64,000 bases of DNA from NCBI RefSeq assembly GCF_948329515.1, contig NZ_CAOJCN010000016.1:62001-126000 (forward strand). The letters are read 5' to 3'. A program made the position numbers and the translations under genes. The notes under the pieces were generated by a model. It ran no database searches. It saw nothing but the letters and a program-made list of their open reading frames with translations, and was not told the DNA's origin. The stretch's first letter is position 1. Each line of letters starts with the position of its first letter. The stretch comes from Cohnella rhizoplanae. Its GTDB lineage: Bacteria; Bacillota; Bacilli; Paenibacillales; Paenibacillaceae. Below, piece by piece: positions 24,881 to 31,941 of this stretch.

Positions 24881-24917
24881 TGCAAGCGCTATCATGCATA
24901 GCAAGCTTTATTATAAT
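24881..24917 (+). promoter_or_regulatory. Promoter of the GH172 locus with overlapping cre/LacI-type operator
   Basis: TGCAAGCGCTATCA (24881-24894) fits the catabolite-responsive element pattern TGNAANCGNTNNCA. It covers the place where a -35 would sit for the TATAAT at 24912-24917, which has no consensus -35. This suggests an activator-dependent promoter repressed by CcpA or the local LacI protein. Confidence 0.55.
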
Positions 24918-24977
24918 CCCGGACGCCGATCTTGGCTACGGAATAAGAAGTTAGCGTGGGAAAAGGAGTTGGCCGAA

Positions 24978-26060
24978 TTGAACGGTTTTAACGGACTGAA
25001 CCTGGGACTGGGCAATCTGGCGAGGCTGTCGGATGCCAAGACGAGATCGATCAGCGCCGAGAACTTTACGGGCGGCAAAGGACAGGGGGCCATGGCGACG
25101 GGAGGGACGGGCGCGAACTGCGCGCGGGACCTCGGGGTCGGCTGGAAGGTGTCTCCCTCCGTCGAGATCGAGCCGAACGCGACCTTCGTCATGGGCGATA
25201 TCGAAGGACCGGGCGCGATCCAGCATATGTGGATGACGGGCGTGCCGGGCCATTGGCGCAATATGATCCTGCGCCTCTACTGGGACGGCGAGGAGGATCC
25301 TTCCGTCGAAGTGCCGATGTGCGACTTTTTCTGCAACGGGTGGCAGGAGCGCGCGGACGTCAATTCGTTGCCGATCGCGGTCAACCCGGCGGGCGGCTTC
25401 AACAGCTACTGGCAGATGCCTTTCCGCAAGTCCGCCCGCATCACGATGGAGAACCGCAATCCGGAGAAGGCCGTGCTCTATTTCCAGATCGACTATACGC
25501 TCACCGAGGTGCCGGAAGACGCGGCCTACTTCCACGCGCAGTGGCGGCGCAGCAATCCGGTCGCCTACAAGGACGTGCATACGATTCTGGACGGCGTCCG
25601 CGGCCGGGGTCATTACGTCGGCGTCTATCTGGCTTGGCAGGTGAACAACACCGGCTGGTGGGGAGAGGGCGAGATCAAGTTCTACATGGACGGGGATAAG
25701 GAGCATCCGACGATCTGCGGCACGGGCACCGAGGATTACTTCGGCGGGGCTTGGAATTGGGAGCAGCCGCAGGGCACGTACCGGACGTATTCGACCGCGT
25801 ACCTGGGCATGCACCAGGTCATTAAGCCCGACGGCCTGTACCGCAGCCAGCAGCGCTTCGGCATGTACCGCTGGCACGTGATGGACCCGATCCGCTTCGA
25901 CAGCGACCTGCGGGTGACGATCCAGGATCTGGGCTGGCGCTCGGGCCATCGTTATCTGCCGCAGCAGAGCGACATCGCGTCCACGGCGTTCTGGTACCAG
26001 TCCGAGCCGCACGCGCCGCACCCGGCGCTGCCGGACAACGATGCGCGCGAGGTGATCTAG
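24978..26060 (+). CDS. GH172 (DUF2961) glycoside hydrolase, first copy
   Basis: 360 residues, no signal peptide. The DUF2961 double jelly-roll fold is recognised by the N-terminal LARLSDAKTRSISAEN, by MWMTGVPGHWRNMILRLYWD, and by WWGEGEIKFYMDGD and GTGTEDYFGGAW. Glu230 and Glu252 in the last two motifs correspond to the two catalytic glutamates of the family. GH172 includes difructose dianhydride I synthase/hydrolase and exo-alpha-D-arabinofuranosidases; members act as oligomers. TTG at 24978 is the likely start, 10 nt after AAAAGGAG, and the encoded MNGFNGLN matches relatives. An ATG at 24894 overlaps the operator and has no site. It probably acts on imported oligosaccharides. Confidence 0.9.
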   Translation: MNGFNGLNLGLGNLARLSDAKTRSISAENFTGGKGQGAMATGGTGANCARDLGVGWKVSPSVEIEPNATFVMGDIEGPGAIQHMWMTGVPGHWRNMILRLYWDGEEDPSVEVPMCDFFCNGWQERADVNSLPIAVNPAGGFNSYWQMPFRKSARITMENRNPEKAVLYFQIDYTLTEVPEDAAYFHAQWRRSNPVAYKDVHTILDGVRGRGHYVGVYLAWQVNNTGWWGEGEIKFYMDGDKEHPTICGTGTEDYFGGAWNWEQPQGTYRTYSTAYLGMHQVIKPDGLYRSQQRFGMYRWHVMDPIRFDSDLRVTIQDLGWRSGHRYLPQQSDIASTAFWYQSEPHAPHPALPDNDAREVI

Positions 26061-26064
26061 CGTA

Positions 26065-26100
26065 GGGCGGACAACAGACGGGGTTCCGTTGTCCGCTTGC
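26065..26100 (+). terminator. Terminator between the two GH172 genes
   Basis: GCGGACAAC and GTTGTCCGC form a 9-bp stem 5 nt after the stop, followed by TTGCTTTC. It separates the first GH172 gene from the second, which has its own operators. Confidence 0.65.
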
Positions 26101-26114
26101 TTTCGACAACTTTC

Positions 26115-26128
26115 TGCAATCGATTGCA
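26115..26128. promoter_or_regulatory. LacI-family operator, copy 1
   Basis: TGCAATCGATTGCA is a perfect 14-bp palindrome with the central CG typical of LacI/GalR-family sites. It also fits the cre pattern. A LacI-family gene lies at the end of this locus. Confidence 0.75.
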
Positions 26129-26211
26129 GCCTTGCCGCGATCTGCGGCCTGCTGGACGGCGAGCATGTCCGGCGCACGGCTTCTTCGGACGCGTCCTTCT
26201 AACCCCTGATC

Positions 26212-26225
26212 TGCAATCGATTGCC
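26212..26225. promoter_or_regulatory. LacI-family operator, copy 2
   Basis: TGCAATCGATTGCC differs from copy 1 only at the last base and lies 97 bp downstream, 83 nt before the second GH172 start. Two sites at this distance would allow repression by DNA looping. Confidence 0.72.
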
Positions 26226-26307
26226 GAATGGATGGATCTCGTACAAGAACCGGGATGTTGCCCGCATCTACGCATCCGCACTTCCAGACACAAAGGAGAA
26301 CTGGCCC

Positions 26308-27417
26308 ATGGATATGCAGCAAAGCCTGTCTACGCTCAGCCGGTCCAGAATCGGCAAAAGAAAACGCGAATCCAGCTACGACCGCACCGGGGGCAACAAG
26401 GATTTCTTCTCCGTCCGGCCGGGCGACCACGCGGAGATCTGCAGCATCGGCGGCGCGGGCGCCATCACGCATATCTGGATGACGATGGCGACGGACGCGC
26501 CGTCCGAGGAACCGTATTTGCCCCGCAAGATCGTGCTTCGCATGTATTGGGACGGGGAGTCCGAGCCCAGCGTAGAGGCGCCCATCGGCGATTTCTTCGG
26601 GATGGGGCACGGCATCACCCGCAATTATACGTCGGCGGCGCTCATGATGAGCCCGGAGGACGGCAAGGCATTCAACTGTTTCTTCCGGATGCCGTTCGCC
26701 CGGGGCGCCCGCATCACGGTTGAGAGCGAGGCCGACCAGCCGATCAAGTTTTATTTCTACGTCGACTACGAGGCCTATGACAGCCTGCCAGCGGAGGAGC
26801 TGCGGTTCCACGCCCAGTGGCGGCGGGAGTGCCCGACGGACGGCATCGAGGAAGCGGGCGCGGACAACGCCGAGTTCGAGTTCGGGGGCAAGAATACGAC
26901 GGGCGAAGGCAACTACGTCATCCTGGAGGCGGCGGGCAAGGGCCACTATATCGGCTGCAACTTCAACGTACACAATCTTCGCGAGACGCGGGAGTGGAAT
27001 TGGTACGGCGAAGGCGACGACATGATCTTCATCGACGGCGAACCTTGGCCGCCTACGCTGCATGGCACCGGCATGGAGGATTACTTCAATACCGCCTGGT
27101 GTCCGCAGCAGGAGGTATGCACGCCCTATCACGGCATCATCCTCGGCGGCGGTCCCAACTGGAGCGGCAAAATCTCGACCTATCGCTATCACGTCCTCGA
27201 TCCGATCATGTTCGACGACAGCATCCGCGTGACAATCGAGCACGGCCACAACAATCACCGCAGCGACGACGTCTCGTCCACGGCCTACTGGTACCAGAGC
27301 GAGCCGCATCGACCGTTTCCGGCGCTTCCCGGCATTGCGGGCCGGCTGCCGCTGCCGGACGTCAAGCCGTTCGACGGCGCATCTCTGGGCCGCATCTTCG
27401 GCCACTCGAATCCGTAA
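26308..27417 (+). CDS. GH172 (DUF2961) glycoside hydrolase, second copy
   Basis: 369 residues, cytoplasmic. The same architecture as the first copy: ITHIWMTMAT, then LRMYWDGESEPSVEAPIGDF, WYGEGDDMIFIDGE (Glu235) and HGTGMEDYFNTAW (Glu257). The catalytic pair is 22 residues apart in both copies. Outside the motifs the two proteins are clearly diverged, so they probably split different linkages or chain positions rather than being recent duplicates. The ATG at 26308 has AAAGGAG upstream; the frame is open earlier across the operator region but without a site. It starts a transcription unit with the DUF4185 lipoprotein 28 nt downstream. Confidence 0.9.
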   Translation: MDMQQSLSTLSRSRIGKRKRESSYDRTGGNKDFFSVRPGDHAEICSIGGAGAITHIWMTMATDAPSEEPYLPRKIVLRMYWDGESEPSVEAPIGDFFGMGHGITRNYTSAALMMSPEDGKAFNCFFRMPFARGARITVESEADQPIKFYFYVDYEAYDSLPAEELRFHAQWRRECPTDGIEEAGADNAEFEFGGKNTTGEGNYVILEAAGKGHYIGCNFNVHNLRETREWNWYGEGDDMIFIDGEPWPPTLHGTGMEDYFNTAWCPQQEVCTPYHGIILGGGPNWSGKISTYRYHVLDPIMFDDSIRVTIEHGHNNHRSDDVSSTAYWYQSEPHRPFPALPGIAGRLPLPDVKPFDGASLGRIFGHSNP

Positions 27418-27445
27418 GCACGAGTCTGCGAAAGGAGGTGGGGGC

Positions 27446-28570
27446 GTGAGGCCCATAGCGAGCTCGGCTGCCATAGCCGCCGTTCTTCTACTGGCGCTGA
27501 CCGGCTGCGCGAGCGGCACATCGGAGGATCCGATGCTGACGTCTGCGGGCAAAGGCTTTAAGTTGCGCGGCATCTCGGGCATGACGCAGGTATCGCAGAT
27601 CACGGGAGCGGAGTCGCCCAACAAGACCGACCGGTATGCGGTGTACGGGACCGATCTGGGCTCCATGATGAACGACGGCGACCGGACGTACTTCGTGTTC
27701 GGCGATACGTTCGGCGAGCGGCCTGCGGACCAGATCGGGGGCGGCGGGAGCTTCTGGCGTTCCAATACGCTCGGGGTTACGACCGACGACGACCCGTCGG
27801 ACGGGATCGCGCTGGACGGCATGATCGCGGAGGAGGACGGGACGGCCAAGGAGCTGCTTCCTTCCAAGAAGATCGACTACGACGAGATGACGAAGATTCC
27901 GACGCACGGCGTCGCCGCGGGCGGCGCGCTCTATCTGTACTACATGTCGGTGAGCCACTGGGGCGATCCGGGCCGTTGGGACGCCGGCTACGCGAGTCTG
28001 GCCAAGTCCGCGGACCAGGGGCAGAACTGGACGCTGACGGACGGCGTCCGATGGCCGGGCGACAGCGGATTCGTCCAAGTGAGCCCGTACAAGGTGACTC
28101 CCAAGGGCGGTCAGGCGGAGATCTACTTCTGGTGCATCCCGGCCGGACGGTTCGGCGGCGTGAAGCTGATGAAGGTCGCCGAGGCGGACATCGAGCGACA
28201 GGAGGCCTATCGCTATTATGCCGGGCTGGACGGCGATCGGAAGCCCGTCTGGAGCGGGGACATGGCGCAAGCCGCCGTCGTGGTGGACGATACGGCAGGC
28301 GAGCTGTCCGTCGTATGGAACGACTACCTCGGCCGATGGATCATGACCTACCTGCAAGAAGGACGCGGCGTCGTGATCCGCGAAGGCTTGGCGCCATGGG
28401 GGCCATGGGGCGAGGCGTTCGATCTCGTGACGAAGGAACAGCAGCCCGGACTGTACGGTCCCTACATGAACGACCGCTATACGGCGGACGGCGGCAAGAC
28501 GATCTACTTCTCGCTGTCGCTGTGGGATCCGTACAACGTTTTTTGGTTCAAGGCGACGCTTGAAAAATGA
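27446..28570 (+). CDS. DUF4185 (GH183-type) surface lipoprotein, predicted endo-D-arabinanase
   Basis: 374 residues. A short lipoprotein signal ends in ALTGC, so the enzyme is anchored outside the membrane. The body is the five-bladed-propeller-like DUF4185 domain: YGTDLGSMMNDGDRTYFVFG, DTFGERP, GVAAGGALYLYYMSVSHWGD and the C-terminal GLYGPYMNDRY with SLSLWDPYNVFWF. DUF4185 founded GH183, whose characterised members are endo-acting D-arabinanases on mycobacterial arabinan. Start GTG 27446 with AAAGGAGGTG. As the only exported hydrolase of the locus, it would release fragments for the adjacent importer. Which acidic residues are catalytic I cannot assign. Confidence 0.85.
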   Translation: MRPIASSAAIAAVLLLALTGCASGTSEDPMLTSAGKGFKLRGISGMTQVSQITGAESPNKTDRYAVYGTDLGSMMNDGDRTYFVFGDTFGERPADQIGGGGSFWRSNTLGVTTDDDPSDGIALDGMIAEEDGTAKELLPSKKIDYDEMTKIPTHGVAAGGALYLYYMSVSHWGDPGRWDAGYASLAKSADQGQNWTLTDGVRWPGDSGFVQVSPYKVTPKGGQAEIYFWCIPAGRFGGVKLMKVAEADIERQEAYRYYAGLDGDRKPVWSGDMAQAAVVVDDTAGELSVVWNDYLGRWIMTYLQEGRGVVIREGLAPWGPWGEAFDLVTKEQQPGLYGPYMNDRYTADGGKTIYFSLSLWDPYNVFWFKATLEK

Positions 28571-28581
28571 AAGCGCAAACA
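28568..28581. promoter_or_regulatory. Candidate cre site before the sugar-binding lipoprotein
   Basis: TGAAAGCGCAAACA fits the relaxed CcpA cre pattern WTGNNARCGNWWWCA. It overlaps the DUF4185 stop codon and lies 27 nt before the binding-protein gene. It would act as a roadblock or mark an internal promoter. Confidence 0.5.
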
Positions 28582-28607
28582 GAGAACAAATAGGGAGGAC
28601 TTATCAC

Positions 28608-30056
28608 ATGCACGCTAAAAAGGGCAAGAAGTTCCATTCTCTGACGGCGATGTCTTCCGCGCTGCTGACGCTGTCGCTCGCGGTCACGGCCTGCGGCGGC
28701 TCCAACGGCTCCGGCGAAGCGAGCCCGAGCGCTTCGGCCGGCTCCAGTTCTCCTGCCGGCTCGAGCTCCCAGGCCAGCCCGAGCGCCTCGGCCTCCGCGA
28801 GCGCGTCGGAGAGCGCCGCGCCCGCGGAGAAGGTCAAGATCGATTTCTGGACGCAGAAGTTCGAGGATACGACCGACGCCTGGTTCAAGAAATACGTGGA
28901 GGCCTACAACAAGTCCCAGAGCAACGTCGAGATCAAGCTCACGATCGTGCCGGGCGATGCCTGGGACCAGAAGATGAAGGCCGCACAGGCCGCGGGCAAG
29001 GCGCCGGAGATCCGCACGATCAGCTACGGCAATATCGCCAACGCCGCCAAGACCGGCCAGATCCTGCCGCTCGACGATCTCATGGACCCGGAGGTCTTTG
29101 CGGACCTGTACGACAACGTCAAGGAATTCGTCAACGTCGGCGGCAAGTATTATGCCTATCCGAAGCTCGTAGAGCCGTCGTCCGTCATGTTCTACCGCAA
29201 GGATCTGTTCGCGGCGGCCGGACTCGATCCGGAGAAGCCGCCGACGACCTGGGCGGAGCTGCTGGAGGACGCCAAGGCGCTGACCAAGAAAGGCGTATTC
29301 GGGCTCTCGATCGCGCAGAACGCGCCCGATCTGGGCTGGTCGAGCTGGGGGCTGCAGTACAACGCCGCGGGCCATCTCGCGCTGACGGACGACTGGTCCA
29401 AGGCCGACGTCAACAACGACGGGTATAAGGCGCTCTACAAGTTCTACCAGGATGCCTATCAATCCGGCGCCATGCCGAAGCAGCAGCTCGCGCCCTATGC
29501 GGACATCAAGGGCTTCGGCGAGGGCAAGGTCGCCATCCAGATCTGCGGCTCCTGGGCGATCGGCCAGCTCCGCAACTCGTACAAGAACATGATCGACAAG
29601 GTCGGCATCGCGCCGATGGCCTCCATCGACGGCGATCAGACCAAGCCGACGGCGACGCTCGGCGGCTGGACGCTCGCCGTGGACGGCAAGGCGGGCCATC
29701 CCCAGCAGGCGGCGGACTTCATCTCCTACCTGCTCGCCGGCGACCCGCAGATCATGATCGACTTCTTCAAGTCGGCGCAGTTCTCCAAGTTCTCGCCGCG
29801 CCAGTCCGTCGACGAAGCGATGAAGTCCGATCCGGACGCCTCCAAGGATACGTGGCGCGCGCTGATCGCGGAGAAGATCATCCCTTACGCCAAGGCGGAG
29901 CCGCTCTATCCGTGGGACGTGGCCCTGGCGGTCTCGACGGGGATCGAATCCGCGATGAAGGGCACGAGCGTCGACAAGGCGATCGCCAAGGCGGAGAAGG
30001 ACGTCAACGACTTCATCGCGAAGAACAAGCTCGCCGGCACGAATCCGAAGGCATAA
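28608..30056 (+). CDS. Sugar ABC transporter substrate-binding lipoprotein (family 1)
   Basis: 482 residues. The lipobox VTAC is followed by a Ser/Ala/Gly-rich linker of about 45 residues and then the two-lobed SBP_bac_1 domain (KVKIDFWTQKFEDTTDAWF, VMFYRKDLFAAAGLDPEKPP, GGWTLAVDGKAGHPQQAADF). It belongs to the CUT1 carbohydrate class that binds oligosaccharides. ATG 28608 has GGGAGG at 9 nt. Placed between the surface DUF4185 lipoprotein and two CUT1 permeases, it is the probable receptor for the released oligosaccharide. Confidence 0.93.
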   Translation: MHAKKGKKFHSLTAMSSALLTLSLAVTACGGSNGSGEASPSASAGSSSPAGSSSQASPSASASASASESAAPAEKVKIDFWTQKFEDTTDAWFKKYVEAYNKSQSNVEIKLTIVPGDAWDQKMKAAQAAGKAPEIRTISYGNIANAAKTGQILPLDDLMDPEVFADLYDNVKEFVNVGGKYYAYPKLVEPSSVMFYRKDLFAAAGLDPEKPPTTWAELLEDAKALTKKGVFGLSIAQNAPDLGWSSWGLQYNAAGHLALTDDWSKADVNNDGYKALYKFYQDAYQSGAMPKQQLAPYADIKGFGEGKVAIQICGSWAIGQLRNSYKNMIDKVGIAPMASIDGDQTKPTATLGGWTLAVDGKAGHPQQAADFISYLLAGDPQIMIDFFKSAQFSKFSPRQSVDEAMKSDPDASKDTWRALIAEKIIPYAKAEPLYPWDVALAVSTGIESAMKGTSVDKAIAKAEKDVNDFIAKNKLAGTNPKA

Positions 30057-30095
30057 AGCGCGGGGAACGCACGCCCGCAAGACAGGCACATGCGC

Positions 30096-30127
30096 GATCC
30101 GCCGGACGTTCGCTCGTCCGCCGGGTC
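30096..30127 (+). promoter_or_regulatory. Intercistronic hairpin between binding protein and permease
   Basis: GATCC-GC-CGGACG-TTCGCT-CGTCCG-CC-GGGTC folds into a stem with one small internal loop and no T-tract. Such hairpins after binding-protein genes commonly protect the upstream mRNA. Confidence 0.5.
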
Positions 30128-30160
30128 GCGTCCTCATCCGAGCCATGGCGGTGATCAAGC

Positions 30161-31048
30161 ATGCGAAAGAACCCTGCGAAGCGGGACAACGGCCCTGCCT
30201 ACCTCCTGCTGGCGCCCATCGTGATATTGCTGACCGTATTCGTCGTCATCCCGTTCTTCTACGCGCTCGTCGTCAGCTTCTACGATTGGAGCTTCTATCA
30301 GGAATCCGTGTTCGTCGGCGCGCGCAACTATTATCTCGTCCTGACGGACGACCTGTTCCTCGAATCGGTGTGGACCGGCCTCAAGTTCGCCCTGATGGTC
30401 GTGCCTGCCATGCTGATCCTGGCCTTTCTGTTCGCGAACGTCGTCAAGAACCTGTCGCCCCGGTTCTCGGGCTTCGTCAAGACGTCGGTCTACATCCCGA
30501 CCATCATCTCCGGGATCGTAGCCTCCGTTATCTTCGTCTTCATCTACGACTATACCGCCGGCTTGGCGAACTATATTCTCGGCTGGTTCGGCCTGGAGCC
30601 GAAGGCATGGCTGGCGGAGGTGGGCACCGCGCTGCCGAGCATCGCCGTGCCGGCCGTGTGGCTCGGGTTCGGTCTGACGGCGCTCATCATGCTGTCGGGG
30701 CTTCACGACATTCCGGAGAGCTACTACGAGGCGGCGGCGCTGGAGGGAGCGGGCACCTGGGCCAAGATGCGTCATATTACGATTCCGCTCATGCGCAACG
30801 TCATCCTGTACCTGCTCGTGACCGGCTTCACCGCCCAGATCTCGCAGTTCGAGCTGTCGCTCGTCATGACCAACGGCGGCCCGCTCAGCGAGACGGTGAC
30901 GCCCAACCTTTACATCCTGAACCATTTCCGCAACGACGTGATGGTCGGCAACTCGATCGCCGCCTCGCTGCTGCTGTTCGTGGTGCTGGGCAGCATCTCG
31001 GCCATAATCTTCAGAGTGCTCAATTCGGAGAAAGCCGTCGACGGCTGA
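30161..31048 (+). CDS. Sugar ABC transporter permease (CUT1, MalF/UgpA type)
   Basis: 295 residues with six membrane helices. The EAA motif region reads YYEAAALEGAGTWAKMRHIT followed by IPLMRN, typical of CUT1 permeases. It is paired with the MalG-type permease 44 nt downstream. No ATPase gene is in the locus, so a shared MsmX/UgpC-type ATPase elsewhere is expected, as in other Bacilli. The start at 30161 has only a weak GGCGGTGAT site, in line with lower expression than the binding protein. Confidence 0.94.
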   Translation: MRKNPAKRDNGPAYLLLAPIVILLTVFVVIPFFYALVVSFYDWSFYQESVFVGARNYYLVLTDDLFLESVWTGLKFALMVVPAMLILAFLFANVVKNLSPRFSGFVKTSVYIPTIISGIVASVIFVFIYDYTAGLANYILGWFGLEPKAWLAEVGTALPSIAVPAVWLGFGLTALIMLSGLHDIPESYYEAAALEGAGTWAKMRHITIPLMRNVILYLLVTGFTAQISQFELSLVMTNGGPLSETVTPNLYILNHFRNDVMVGNSIAASLLLFVVLGSISAIIFRVLNSEKAVDG

Positions 31049-31092
31049 TCCGCGGCTGATCCGAGGTACCGCAGAAAGGAGGATGCCCAGGC

Positions 31093-31917
31093 ATGAATAC
31101 GCTCACTCGTTTGCAAAAGTCGCTCATCGCGGCGATCTCGGCGCTCGTAACGCTGGTCGCGCTGTTCCCGCTGCTGTGGGTCGTCATCGCGGGCTTCAAG
31201 GAGCGGGCGGAGGTGCTGGCGACGCCGTTCCGCTTTTTCCCTAGACGCTGGCTCGTACAGAACTATACGGACATCCTCGGCGACGGGACGTTTCTCAAGT
31301 CGATGGCGGTCACGTTCGGCGGCGCGGTTCTGTTCGCCATGCTGAGCCTCGCCGTCAACGCGGCGGCCGCTTATGCGTTCGCCAGGCTGGATTTCCGCTT
31401 CAAGCGGTTCCTATGGGTATACGTCATCGCTACGATGTTCATCCCCGGCATGGCGATCCTGCTCACCTCGTTTATCGTCGTGAACAAGATGGGCATGCTC
31501 GATACGCTCTGGGTGCTCGTGCTGCCCGGGGTCGCCTCGGCCGGCCATATGTTTTTTATCCGGCAATTTTATCTGAACATCCCGCTCGCGCTGGAGGAAG
31601 CCGCCCTGATCGACGGGGCCGGACGGATCAAGATCTTCACGTCCGTCTTCCTGCCGATGTCGTTCCCCGTGTTCGTCATCGTCGGGATCGGGTCTTATCT
31701 GGGTTACTGGAACTCGTTCGTCTGGCCGACGATGACGATCACCAACCCGAACCTGTTCCAGATCATGCAATACCTGTACACGTTCCGCTCCGAGCGGGCG
31801 ACCGAGATGGGGATGCTCATGGCCGGCTCCGCGCTGTCCGCGCTGCCGACGATCATCCTGTTCCTGATCTTCCAGAAGCACATTATCTCGGGCATTAAGA
31901 TATCCGGTTTGAAATAA
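31093..31917 (+). CDS. Sugar ABC transporter permease (CUT1, MalG/UgpE type)
   Basis: 274 residues, six membrane helices. The EAA loop is EEAALIDGAGRIKIFTSVFL followed by PMS, and the final QKHIISGIKISGLK is the classic MalG-type C-terminus. AGAAAGGAGG precedes the ATG at 31093. It completes the importer. The next gene starts 24 nt downstream. Confidence 0.95.
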   Translation: MNTLTRLQKSLIAAISALVTLVALFPLLWVVIAGFKERAEVLATPFRFFPRRWLVQNYTDILGDGTFLKSMAVTFGGAVLFAMLSLAVNAAAAYAFARLDFRFKRFLWVYVIATMFIPGMAILLTSFIVVNKMGMLDTLWVLVLPGVASAGHMFFIRQFYLNIPLALEEAALIDGAGRIKIFTSVFLPMSFPVFVIVGIGSYLGYWNSFVWPTMTITNPNLFQIMQYLYTFRSERATEMGMLMAGSALSALPTIILFLIFQKHIISGIKISGLK

Positions 31918-31941
31918 GCGAACGCGGGGAGGCGGCCGCCG

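Noticed and set aside
26115..26225. The two TGCAATCGATTGCA sites as transposon or integration direct repeats
   Set aside because: The 97 bp between them contain no mobile gene, and the palindromic form with central CG is typical of LacI/CcpA operators.
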